A stretch of 64,000 bases of DNA from the NCBI RefSeq assembly GCF_030440515.1, contig NZ_CP076543.1, positions 310,001 through 374,000 on the forward strand, read 5' to 3'. The stretch is from Streptomyces xanthophaeus (GTDB lineage Bacteria; Actinomycetota; Actinomycetes; Streptomycetales; Streptomycetaceae). The notes beneath the pieces are model-generated. The model had not been told where the DNA came from and made no database searches. It worked only from the letters and a program-made list of their open reading frames with translations. Of this stretch, positions 26,243-33,568 are shown in pieces. Numbering within the stretch: the stretch's first letter is position 1; each line of letters starts with the position of its first letter. The translations under genes were made by a program, and so were the position numbers.

Positions 26243-27607
26243 ATGGCATCCATGCTCGACGGCTGTACGCCGTGGCCCGCCGCGTTCGCCGACCGTTACC
26301 GGGCCGCCGGGCACTGGCGCGGCGACACGCTCGACGACCTGCTGCGCGACCGGGCCCTGCGGTACGGGCCGCGGACCGCGCTCGTGCACGGCGGTACCCG
26401 CATCACGTACGCGCAGCTGAACCGGCGCGTGGACCGGATGGCCGCCGGGTTCCGGCTGCGTGGCCTGCGGTCCGGGCAGCGGGTCGTCGTGCAGCTGCCG
26501 AACGTTCCCGAGTTCGTCGTCACCGTGTTCGCGCTGATGCGGGCCGGCGCGGTCCCCGTGCTCTGCCCGATGGCGCACCGCGCGGCCGAGGTGTCCCACC
26601 TCGTGCGGGTCGGCCAGGCCGTCGGCTACGTCGGTCCCCCGGCCCACCGGGGTTTCGACCTCACGGCGATGGCCGCGGACATCGCCGCCCAAGGGCCTTT
26701 CCTGCGCCGGGTGTTCACCTTCGAGGCGCCGGGCGAATCGTCCCCGTACGGCGGCTTCACCGTCGATCCGGCGGGGTGCCAGTACTACCCCCTGGGCTCC
26801 CTCGACTCCCCGCCCGACCGACCGCTCGCGCAGAGCGCGGACCAGGTGGCGTTCTTCCTCGTCTCCGGCGGTGCCACCGTGGAGCCCGCGCTCGTTCCGC
26901 GCACCCACGACGACTACGCCCACCAGGTCCGGGCCGCCGCGGAGCTGGTGTCGCTCACCGAGGACGACGTGTACCTGGCCGCGCTCCCCGCCGGGTCCGA
27001 CTTCGCCTTCGGCTGCCCCGGCATCGTCGGCACCCTCTCGGTCGGCGGCACAGTCGTGCTGTCCGAGGACCCGGGGGCCGCCGCATGCCTCTCGGCCGTC
27101 GAGCGCGAGCGGGTCACCGTCACCTCGCTGGAGCCCGCCGTCGCCCGGCGCTGGCTCGACCTGCTTCCCTCGGTCCGGGCCGACCTGAGCAGTCTTCGTC
27201 TGGTGCAGATCGGCGGCGGCCCCCTGGACCGGGCGACCGCCGAACGGGTGGGTCCCGGGCTGGGCTGCCGCCTGCAGCAGGTCTTCGGCACGGCCGAGGG
27301 GGTGCTCACCCTCACCCGTCCCGGCGATCCGGACGAGACCGTACTCAGCACGCAGGGCCGCCCGCTCTCGCCCGACGACGAGATCCGCGTGGTCGACGCC
27401 GACGGCAGGGACGTGCCCGACGGGGAGAGCGGCGAGCTCCTCGCCCGTGGTCCCCGCACCCTGCGGGGCTACTACCGGGCGCCCGGCCGCAATGCGCGCT
27501 CCTTCACCCCCGACGGCTACTTCCGCACCGGCGCCCTCGCACGGCGCACCCCGGACGGCGGCCTGGTGGTGACCGGCCGCCTCGAGGGGTTCCCGTCCGC
27601 TCCGTGA
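26243..27607 (+). CDS. Truncated DhbE/EntE-like AMP-ligase homologue, probably inactive
   Basis: A 454-residue protein resembling aryl-acid adenylating enzymes (2,3-dihydroxybenzoate-AMP ligase): FADRYRAAGHWRGDTLDDLL, VVVQLPNVPEFVVTVFALMR, PRTHDDYAHQVRAAAEL and QQVFGTAEGVL. Two defects are visible. The phosphate loop that in EntE reads SGGTTGxPK is SGGATVEPA (208-216), without the second Gly and the Lys. The chain ends at GRLEGFPSAP, at the hinge, so the roughly 100-residue C-terminal subdomain with the catalytic lysine is missing; the downstream bases do not encode it in another frame. It may still bind an aryl acid. No partner siderophore genes are in view. Confidence 0.75.
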   Translation: MASMLDGCTPWPAAFADRYRAAGHWRGDTLDDLLRDRALRYGPRTALVHGGTRITYAQLNRRVDRMAAGFRLRGLRSGQRVVVQLPNVPEFVVTVFALMRAGAVPVLCPMAHRAAEVSHLVRVGQAVGYVGPPAHRGFDLTAMAADIAAQGPFLRRVFTFEAPGESSPYGGFTVDPAGCQYYPLGSLDSPPDRPLAQSADQVAFFLVSGGATVEPALVPRTHDDYAHQVRAAAELVSLTEDDVYLAALPAGSDFAFGCPGIVGTLSVGGTVVLSEDPGAAACLSAVERERVTVTSLEPAVARRWLDLLPSVRADLSSLRLVQIGGGPLDRATAERVGPGLGCRLQQVFGTAEGVLTLTRPGDPDETVLSTQGRPLSPDDEIRVVDADGRDVPDGESGELLARGPRTLRGYYRAPGRNARSFTPDGYFRTGALARRTPDGGLVVTGRLEGFPSAP

Positions 27608-27638
27608 CGGGCGGGGAGCCCGGTGGGAGGATGTGTCG

Positions 27639-28169
27639 ATGCCGACACCGATGCCGATGGACCGTGAACCGATGGATCTCGAGGCCTACGTCGAACGGAC
27701 GCGCGGCGGACCGTGCTTCGTCTGCGCCTTCCTCGCCGGGCATCCCGACTACGCGCACGAGACCGTCTTCGAGGACGAGCACCACGTGGCCTTCCTCGAC
27801 CGCTGGCCCACGCTCCCCGGAAAGGTCCTGGTGGCGCCCAAGGCGCACATCGAGCACGCCGTGCGCGATCTGGACCCGGCGGCCTACACCCGGCTGATGC
27901 TCGTCGTACGGGAGGTCGCGCTCGCTGTCGAGGACGTCTTCGACAGCGAGCGGACCTACCTGTACGCGCTGGGGAGCAAGCAGGGCAACGCCCACCTGCA
28001 CTGGCACATCGCGGCGCTGCCGCCCGGGGTTCCGTACGAACGGCAGCAGTTCCACTCCCTGATGACCGAGAACGGGGTCCTGTCGCCGTCGCCCGCGGAG
28101 CAGGCCGCCACGGCAGAGCTCCTGCGCGCGGCCGTCGCCGCGCGCGGAGCCCTCGAACCGCCGCGGTGA
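27639..28169 (+). CDS. HIT family hydrolase
   Basis: A 176-residue histidine-triad protein. CFVCAFLAGHPD near residue 25 carries a CxxC pair, KVLVAPKAHIEHAVRDLD is the central core and NAHLHWHIAALP holds the HxHxHxx triad whose central His attacks nucleotide phosphoramidates. Such enzymes act on AMP conjugates in the cytoplasm. The ATG at 27639 is preferred over GTG at 27633, because GGGAGG then lies eight bases upstream. It follows the EntE-like gene by 31 bp in the same direction, so an operon is likely. Confidence 0.87.
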   Translation: MPTPMPMDREPMDLEAYVERTRGGPCFVCAFLAGHPDYAHETVFEDEHHVAFLDRWPTLPGKVLVAPKAHIEHAVRDLDPAAYTRLMLVVREVALAVEDVFDSERTYLYALGSKQGNAHLHWHIAALPPGVPYERQQFHSLMTENGVLSPSPAEQAATAELLRAAVAARGALEPPR

Positions 28170-28171
28170 GG

Positions 28172-28519
28172 TCAGGCCTCCGCGGCGGCGTGGTGGTGGT
28201 CGAGCTCCCACGCGTGGTGCTTGAACTCGTGACGGAAGTCGGCGTGGTCCTCCCACTGGCGGGCGATGCCGCGCAGTACGTCCCAGTTGTGCTCCACCGA
28301 CTGGTCGATGACGCGGCGCATGGCCGGTTCGGCGGATTCCCGCTTCTCGATGAGGCCCTTGACGGCGGAGGCCTCCAGGACGGAGTTGCGCAGCGCGCGC
28401 AGGGCGCGGGAGGTGTCGTCCATGGCGAAGCCGTGTTCGCTGCCCGTCGCCTCGTCGAACAGCGGGGTGAGCCGCGCCTCGATGAATGCGGTGATCCGCT
28501 CGAAGTGCTGCACGTCCAT
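28172..28519 (-). CDS. Small hypothetical protein, DUF6221-like
   Basis: A 115-residue, mostly helical protein starting MDVQHFERITAFIEARLTPLFDEA and ending RQWEDHADFRHEFKHHAWELDHHHA, rich in His and acidic residues at the C terminus. The start ARL...DEA and the end WEDHADFRHEF resemble the ends of the DUF6221 family, but the usual middle part is shorter. The GGAGAGGGAG sequence before the ATG supports the start. It is convergent with the HIT gene (two bases between the coding ends). Function unknown. Confidence 0.55.
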   Translation of the reverse strand: MDVQHFERITAFIEARLTPLFDEATGSEHGFAMDDTSRALRALRNSVLEASAVKGLIEKRESAEPAMRRVIDQSVEHNWDVLRGIARQWEDHADFRHEFKHHAWELDHHHAAAEA

Positions 28520-28690
28520 CGGGGGCTCCCTCTCCTGCCGGACCACGCTGTGTATCCGGCGTCTCCACTCGCTCCTGCTGTTCGGGAGCCATTATCCAGC
28601 AGTCCCCGGCCTGGTCGGTCCCTGCCCGGAGCACCGTCAACTCCCCCCTCACCAGGGCATTTTCCTCGTGATCTATGTTGATGCTCTGGT

Positions 28691-29599
28691 GTGGGCAATC
28701 GATACGGGGGACCGGTGGACGGGAATTCAGGGCTGACAGAACGCTTCGAAGAGCACCGCTCTCATCTGCGAGCGGTGTCCTATCGCATGCTCGGCTCGCT
28801 CGCCGAGGCCGATGACGCCGTCCAGGAGGCCTGGCTGCGCCTGAACCGGTCCGACGTCGGCGATGTCGAGAACCTCGGCGGCTGGCTGACGACGGTCGTG
28901 TCACGCGTCTGCCTGAACATGCTGCGCTCGCGTGAATCCCGGCGCGAGGAACCCATGGAGGCCTATCCCTCCGACCCCGCCGTCAGCCGTGCGGACACCG
29001 TCGACCCCGAGCAGGAAGCCCTGCTGGCCGACTCGGTCGGACTGGCGCTGCTGGTGGTGCTCGACCAGCTGGCACCGGCCGAGCGGCTCGCGTTCGTGCT
29101 GCACGACCTGTTCGCCGTGCCCTTCGACGAGATCGCCCCGATGATCGAGAAGTCCCCGGCGGCGACCCGTCAGCTCGCCAGCCGCGCCCGGCGCCGGGTC
29201 AAGGGGGCGCCGCGGGTGCCCGAGGCCGATCTGACCCTGCAGCGCCGGGTCGTGGACGCCTTCCTCGCCGCCACCCGCGGCGGGAACTTCGACGCGCTCG
29301 TCACCCTGCTCCACCCCGACGTGGTGCTCCGGGCCGACCAGGCCGTCGGACCCACCCCCGCCCCGATCCTCATCCGCGGCGCCGTCACCGTCGCCACGGG
29401 TGCGATGGCGGCGATGCAGCGGGCCCGGTCCACGGCGCCGGCCCTGGTCGACGGAACGGTCGGCCTGGCGATGGCTCCGCTGGGACGCCTGTTCCTGGTG
29501 CTCGGTTTCACGATCGAGGACGGCCTGATCACCGAGATCGACATCGTGGCGGAACCGGAGCGCCTCGGCGCGCTCGAACTCGCCGCGCTCGATGTCTGA
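28691..29599 (+). CDS. ECF RNA polymerase sigma factor, SigJ-like with SnoaL-type C-terminal domain
   Basis: A 302-residue sigma factor. Region 2 is RFEEHRSHLRAVSYRMLGSLAEADDAVQEAWLRL (quoted as the recognisable motif in two pieces: RAVSYRMLGS and DAVQEAWLRL). Region 4 is LAFVLHDLFAVPFDEIAPMI with its HTH. After about residue 170 a SnoaL-like domain follows (VVDAFLAATRGGNFDALVTLLHPDVVL), as in the SigJ/ECF41 groups, where it modulates activity in place of an anti-sigma factor. No anti-sigma gene is adjacent. The start is GTG; a second in-frame GTG at 28715 is also possible because a GGGGGA sequence precedes it. Confidence 0.88.
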   Translation: MGNRYGGPVDGNSGLTERFEEHRSHLRAVSYRMLGSLAEADDAVQEAWLRLNRSDVGDVENLGGWLTTVVSRVCLNMLRSRESRREEPMEAYPSDPAVSRADTVDPEQEALLADSVGLALLVVLDQLAPAERLAFVLHDLFAVPFDEIAPMIEKSPAATRQLASRARRRVKGAPRVPEADLTLQRRVVDAFLAATRGGNFDALVTLLHPDVVLRADQAVGPTPAPILIRGAVTVATGAMAAMQRARSTAPALVDGTVGLAMAPLGRLFLVLGFTIEDGLITEIDIVAEPERLGALELAALDV

Positions 29600-29641
29600 G
29601 GGACGGCCGTCCGGCCCCCGCAAGGGGCCCTAGCGAATTCC

Positions 29642-29673
29642 GTGCCGCGGCCGCCCGTTCCGGGCCGCGGTAC
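29642..29673. terminator. Intrinsic terminator between convergent sigma factor and gntR
   Basis: The arms GTGCCGCGGCC and GGCCGCGGTAC pair at ten of eleven positions around a ten-base loop. A smaller hairpin, GGCCCC-CGCAA-GGGGCC (29613-29629), lies just after the sigma factor gene. Both are placed between the two convergent coding ends and can stop transcription from either side. Confidence 0.65.
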
Positions 29674-29678
29674 GGCGC

Positions 29679-30395
29679 TCAGGGCGCGAGGACGTCCAGT
29701 TCCTCCAGCGCGCCCACCGCGATCCGGCGGGTCAGTGCCTCGGCGCGCGGCGCGTCGCCCTCGCGGACCGCCTCGGCGACCTGGACGTGCAGGGTGACGG
29801 CGGCGGGGTCGGGGTCGTGGAACATCACCGCGTGCTCGGTACGGCCGGTCAGGACCTCGGCGACGACGTCCCCGAGGCGGGCGAACATCTCGTTGCCGGA
29901 GGCGTTCAGCACGACGCGGTGGAAGGCGATGTCGTGCCGCAGGTAGCCCTCCAGCTGGTGGCCGCGCGAGGTGCGGACCATACCGAGGGCGGCTTCGGTG
30001 AGTTCGGCGCACTGCTCCGGGGTGGCCAGCGTCGCGGCGAGCCCGGCCGCGACCGGCTCGATCGCGGAGCGCAGCACGGTCAGGGACCGCAGTTGCCGGG
30101 GCCGGTCGGTGCCGGCCAGCCGCCAGCGGATCACGCGCGGGTCGTAGACGTTCCACTCGTCGGTGGGGCGCACGATGACACCAACCCGGCGGCGGGACTC
30201 GACCAGGTGCATCGACTCCAGGACGCGGACGACCTCCCGTACGACGGTGCGGGAGGCGTCGAAGCGTTCGGCGATCTCGTCGGTGCGCAGGACGCTCCCC
30301 GGGAGGTACTCCCCCGCCGTGATCGCGAGGCCGAGGGTGTCCAGCACGTGGGTGTGGAGCCCGGGCCCCTGGCCGGGAGTGCCTTCGGTGGTCAT
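29679..30395 (-). CDS. gntR: GntR/FadR-family repressor of the gluconate operon
   Basis: A 238-residue regulator. The N-terminal winged helix (LHTHVLDTLGLAITAGEYLPGS, then DEIAERFDASRTVVREVVRVLESMHLV in two pieces) is GntR type, and the rest is an all-helical FCD ligand domain with the metal-site pattern around RHDIAFHRVVLNASGNEMF. It is divergent from gntK-gntP, the order known for the gluconate locus of S. coelicolor (gntR-gntK-gntP). Expected role: repression relieved by gluconate or a phosphorylated product. The ATG at 30395 is chosen because the HTH begins just after it. Confidence 0.88.
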   Translation of the reverse strand: MTTEGTPGQGPGLHTHVLDTLGLAITAGEYLPGSVLRTDEIAERFDASRTVVREVVRVLESMHLVESRRRVGVIVRPTDEWNVYDPRVIRWRLAGTDRPRQLRSLTVLRSAIEPVAAGLAATLATPEQCAELTEAALGMVRTSRGHQLEGYLRHDIAFHRVVLNASGNEMFARLGDVVAEVLTGRTEHAVMFHDPDPAAVTLHVQVAEAVREGDAPRAEALTRRIAVGALEELDVLAP

Positions 30396-30409
30396 GGCGT
30401 AAGCGTACG

Positions 30410-30483
30410 GTGACGTTTCCGCCGACAAAAGATGTGACGTTTCCAACCTGAAGCTTGAATACGTAGTACTTAATGCGCTTCAG
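30410..30483. promoter_or_regulatory. gntR-gntK intergenic region with candidate operators
   Basis: GTGACGTTTCC occurs twice as a direct repeat (30410-30420 and 30434-30444). Downstream, CTGAAGC (30448-30454) and GCTTCAG (30477-30483) form an inverted repeat around an AT-rich, roughly symmetric core containing TACGTAGTACTTAA. The stretch lies between the two divergent start codons and is far less G/C-rich than its surroundings, so it should contain both promoters and the GntR binding site. Which element GntR binds cannot be decided by reading. Confidence 0.55.
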
Positions 30484-30526
30484 TGGTGCCACACGAACCG
30501 ATGTCGACGAGGACAGCGAGGTAGGC

Positions 30527-31048
30527 GTGAGCACCCAGCGCGTCATTGTGGTGATGGGCGTGGCCGGTACGGGCAAGACGACCGTGGGGCAACTGCTCGC
30601 CGAGGCCCTCGGCATTCCGTACGCGGAGGGCGACGCCTTCCACCCGGCGGCCAACGTCGCCAAGATGTCGGCCGGCATCCCGCTGGACGACGCGGACCGT
30701 TGGCCATGGCTGGACGCCATCGGCGAATGGATCCGCAACCGCGCCGGCCTGCGCGGTGGTGTGATCGCCGCCTCCTGCCTCAAGCGTGCCTACCGCGACC
30801 GGCTGCGCGCCGCTGCCCCCGGGGCCGTCTTCGTGCACCTCGCCGGTGAGCGCCCGCTGATCGAGAGGCGCATGGCGGAGCGCAAGGGCCACTTCATGCC
30901 GACCAGCCTGCTGGACTCCCAGTTCGCCGCGCTGGAGCCGCTCCAGGACGACGAACTCGGCGTCGTCGTCGACGTGTCCGGGTCCCCGGAAGACATCACC
31001 GAACGGGCGCTGGCCGCCCTGCGTCAACTCCCCGCACACGAGAACTGA
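30527..31048 (+). CDS. gntK: Gluconokinase
   Basis: A 173-residue kinase of the thermoresistant gluconokinase (GntK) family, which phosphorylates D-gluconate to 6-phosphogluconate with ATP. It has the P-loop GVAGTGKT (11-18), EGDAFHPAANVAKMSAGIPLDDADRWPW (given in part: EGDAFHP, NVAKMSAG, PLDDADRWPWL) and KGHFMPTSLLDSQFAALE, all diagnostic. The GTG at 30527 with GAGG five bases upstream is preferred over an ATG at 30473, which would add 18 unconserved residues and run into the operator region. It forms an operon with gntP, 13 bp downstream. Confidence 0.95.
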   Translation: MSTQRVIVVMGVAGTGKTTVGQLLAEALGIPYAEGDAFHPAANVAKMSAGIPLDDADRWPWLDAIGEWIRNRAGLRGGVIAASCLKRAYRDRLRAAAPGAVFVHLAGERPLIERRMAERKGHFMPTSLLDSQFAALEPLQDDELGVVVDVSGSPEDITERALAALRQLPAHEN

Positions 31049-31061
31049 GGAATCCCCCACC

Positions 31062-32459
31062 GTGACCGGTCTCAGCGTCGAGACTCTGGCAGCGGCCGCC
31101 CCCGGACCGATCACCTCGGCCGGGAACACCCAGCTGGGGATAGCCGTCCTCGCGGGCATAGCCGTCATAGTCCTGCTCATCACCCGCTTCGAACTCCACG
31201 CCTTCCTGGCCCTGACGATCGGCTCGCTGGCCCTCGGGGTCTTCGCCGGCGCACCGCCCGCCAAGACGATCGCCGGCTTCACCGCCGGACTCGGCGCCAC
31301 GGTCGCGGGCGTGGGCGTACTGATCGCGCTCGGCGCGATCCTCGGCAAGCTGCTGGCGGACTCGGGCGGCGCGGACGAGATCGTGGACACGATCCTCGCC
31401 CGCGCCAAGGGCCGGGCCATGCCGTGGGCGATGGTGCTGATCGCCTCGGTGATCGGGCTGCCGCTCTTCTTCGAGGTCGGCATCGTGCTGCTGATCCCGG
31501 TGGTGCTGCTGGTCGCCAAGCGGGGGAACTACTCCCTGATGCGGATCGGCATCCCGGCGCTGGCCGGCCTGTCGGTGATGCACGGGCTGGTTCCGCCGCA
31601 TCCCGGACCCCTCGTCGCCATCGACGCGCTCCACGCGAACCTCGGGGTCACCCTCGGACTCGGGGTGCTCGTGGCCATCCCGACCGTGATCATCGCCGGG
31701 CCGCTGTTCTCGCGTTACGCGGCGCGGTGGGTGGACATCCCGGCACCGGAGCTCATGATCACGGAGCGCCCCTCGGCCGAGTCGGAACACCGCCCCCGGT
31801 TCGGGGCCACGGTGTTCACCGTGCTGCTCCCGGTGGCGCTGATGCTCGTCAAGGCCTTCGTCGACATCGTGGTCGACGACCCCGCCGACCCGGTGCAGCG
31901 CGTGACCGATGTCGCGGGCTCCCCGATGATCGCGCTGCTCGCGGCCGTCCTGGTGGGCATGTTCACCCTCGGCCGGGCGGCCGGCTTCACCCGGGACCGG
32001 ATCTCGGCCACGGTGGACAGGTCCCTGGCCCCGATCGCGGGCATCCTGCTGATCGTGGGTGCGGGCGGTGGCTTCAAGCAGACACTGATCGACGTCGGCG
32101 TGGGTCAGATGATCCTGGACGTGTCCGAGAACTGGGCCGTGCCGACCCTGTTGCTGGCGTGGCTGATCGCCGTGGCCATCCGTCTGGCCACCGGGTCGGC
32201 GACGGTGGCCACCATTTCGGCGGCCGGGCTGGTGGCTCCGCTCGCGGCGGACATGTCCACCACCGGGACCGCACTGCTGGTCCTGGCCATCGGGGCCGGC
32301 TCGCTGTTCTTCAGCCATGTCAACGACGCCGGCTTCTGGCTGGTCAAGGAGTACTTCGGGATGACCGTCGGCCAGACCCTGAAGACGTGGTCGGTGATGG
32401 AGACCATCATCTCGGTGGTCGGCCTGGGCCTCGTGCTGCTGCTGTCACTGGTCCTGTAG
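31062..32459 (+). CDS. gntP: Gluconate:H+ symporter (GntP family)
   Basis: A 465-residue permease with about twelve to fourteen hydrophobic spans. Diagnostic segments are GFTAGLGATVAGVGVLIALGAILGKLL (recognisable GLGAT...GAILGKLL), LPLFFEVGIVLLIPV, HGLVPPHPGP and HVNDAGFWLVKEYFGM, all typical of GntP. It imports gluconate for the kinase encoded just upstream. The start is GTG. The gnd/gntZ gene that often follows in Streptomyces is not present here; instead the last 15 bp overlap the convergent orphan gene. Confidence 0.94.
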   Translation: MTGLSVETLAAAAPGPITSAGNTQLGIAVLAGIAVIVLLITRFELHAFLALTIGSLALGVFAGAPPAKTIAGFTAGLGATVAGVGVLIALGAILGKLLADSGGADEIVDTILARAKGRAMPWAMVLIASVIGLPLFFEVGIVLLIPVVLLVAKRGNYSLMRIGIPALAGLSVMHGLVPPHPGPLVAIDALHANLGVTLGLGVLVAIPTVIIAGPLFSRYAARWVDIPAPELMITERPSAESEHRPRFGATVFTVLLPVALMLVKAFVDIVVDDPADPVQRVTDVAGSPMIALLAAVLVGMFTLGRAAGFTRDRISATVDRSLAPIAGILLIVGAGGGFKQTLIDVGVGQMILDVSENWAVPTLLLAWLIAVAIRLATGSATVATISAAGLVAPLAADMSTTGTALLVLAIGAGSLFFSHVNDAGFWLVKEYFGMTVGQTLKTWSVMETIISVVGLGLVLLLSLVL

Positions 32460-33389
32460 CTGGGCGGCGGCCAGCGCGAGCCCGCCCGCCGCCGTGGCGC
32501 AGCGCGCCGCGAGCCTGGTGACCTCGGCCCGCAGGGCCTCGGTGTCCTGGCCTTGCCACCCCGGCGCCATGGCCGCGACCCGCAGCCGGACCGCGTGCGT
32601 GCGCAGCGCGGCCGCGTGGCCGCCGAGACCGCCGTCCGGCGGCAGCGGCGCCGGCCGGGGCGGCCGGGCGGTGACCCGGCGGCGGGCCGGGCCGGGGGTG
32701 GGCGCGGCCCCCGTCGTGGCTGGCCCTTCGGGCTGGGCAGGACCCCGGTCGCAGAAGGCCCAGAAGGCGGCGCCGAGCCCGAGGACCGGTTCGGCGGTCT
32801 CGGCCCGGCCGGTGGCGACCTGCCAGCCGGCGTGGTCGTTGAAGGGGTTCGCGTCGGTCAGCGCGTGCCAGGCGAGGATGTCGGCGAAGGACGGGGCCAG
32901 CAGCGCGAAGGCGTGCCCGGCGCCGCGCTCGCGCATGATGGCGCGGAACAGCCGGACGGCCTCGCCCTGGCGGCCCGCTCCGACGGCGCCCAGGACGGCG
33001 GCCGCGCCGGGATCGTCGAACAGTTCGGGGCGGTCGGCGCTCGCGGCCCGGATCCGGGCCTTCAGCCCGCAGACGGCGATGCTGATCGCAAGGCTCTCCC
33101 GGCCCGCCAGGATTCCGGCGAGCCTCCCGGCGCGGGCCACCCCCCGGCCGCGCGGGGCCCAGCCGAGGCCCGACGGGTCGGTGAGCGTACGCAGCAGGGT
33201 GCGCCAGCCGAGCCGGGTACGGCCGCCCCGGGCGAGGGCGGCCGCGGGCAGCCGGGCGCCGAACGCCAGGCCGGAGGCGTAGCGGGCGGCCTCACCGACC
33301 GCGTCGGCGGCCTCGGCGAGGGCGCGGCACGGGGCGTCGAGCAGGTCGATGTCCGGGGCGGTGGACGCGGAGGTCGCGGCGTCGGGCAT
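32445..33389 (-). CDS. Orphan helical protein downstream of a P450
   Basis: A 314-residue, Ala/Arg-rich, probably soluble and mostly helical protein. It begins MPDAATSASTAPDIDLLDAP, has a central region with DPGAAAVLGAVGAGRQGEAVRLFRAI (in part) and ADILAWHALTDANPFNDHAGWQ, then a Pro-rich linker and a C-terminal helix pair with RLRVAAMAPGWQGQ and LAAAQLQDQ. I recognise no family and no catalytic motif. It lies 179 bp downstream of the P450 gene in the same direction. Only the start context (GAGGATCACATG) and codon bias support it as a gene. Confidence 0.6.
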   Translation of the reverse strand: MPDAATSASTAPDIDLLDAPCRALAEAADAVGEAARYASGLAFGARLPAAALARGGRTRLGWRTLLRTLTDPSGLGWAPRGRGVARAGRLAGILAGRESLAISIAVCGLKARIRAASADRPELFDDPGAAAVLGAVGAGRQGEAVRLFRAIMRERGAGHAFALLAPSFADILAWHALTDANPFNDHAGWQVATGRAETAEPVLGLGAAFWAFCDRGPAQPEGPATTGAAPTPGPARRRVTARPPRPAPLPPDGGLGGHAAALRTHAVRLRVAAMAPGWQGQDTEALRAEVTRLAARCATAAGGLALAAAQLQDQ

Positions 33390-33420
33390 GTGATCCTCGG
33401 GGGGTTCGGCGCGGGCTCGG

Positions 33421-33460
33421 GGACGGACAGGGTCGGGCGGGGACGGACAGGGGCGGGCGG
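33421..33460. repeat. Two tandem 20-bp G-rich repeats between P450 and orphan gene
   Basis: GGACGGACAGGGTCGGGCGG is followed directly by a copy with one difference (T to G at position 13 of the unit). More GGGxGGGxGGG runs follow to about 33560, so the strand could form G-quadruplexes. It lies in the 179-bp gap between two leftward genes. Confidence 0.7.
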
Positions 33461-33568
33461 GGCGGGCTGGGTCGGACCGGTCGCGCAGGGACGGGCAGGG
33501 ACGGATCGGAGTCGGACGAGGTCGGGTACGAACGGGACCGGGACCGGGCCGGGCGCCGGGGCGCGCCC

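Noticed and set aside
21547..27607. Considered as a canonical NRPS or siderophore biosynthesis cluster
   Set aside because: No condensation or carrier domains, no isochorismate genes, and both adenylation-like proteins lack catalytic motifs.
33421..33568. G-rich repeats considered as an origin or telomere-like structure
   Set aside because: No DnaA boxes, no replication genes and only two clean repeat copies; it looks like a local tandem duplication.
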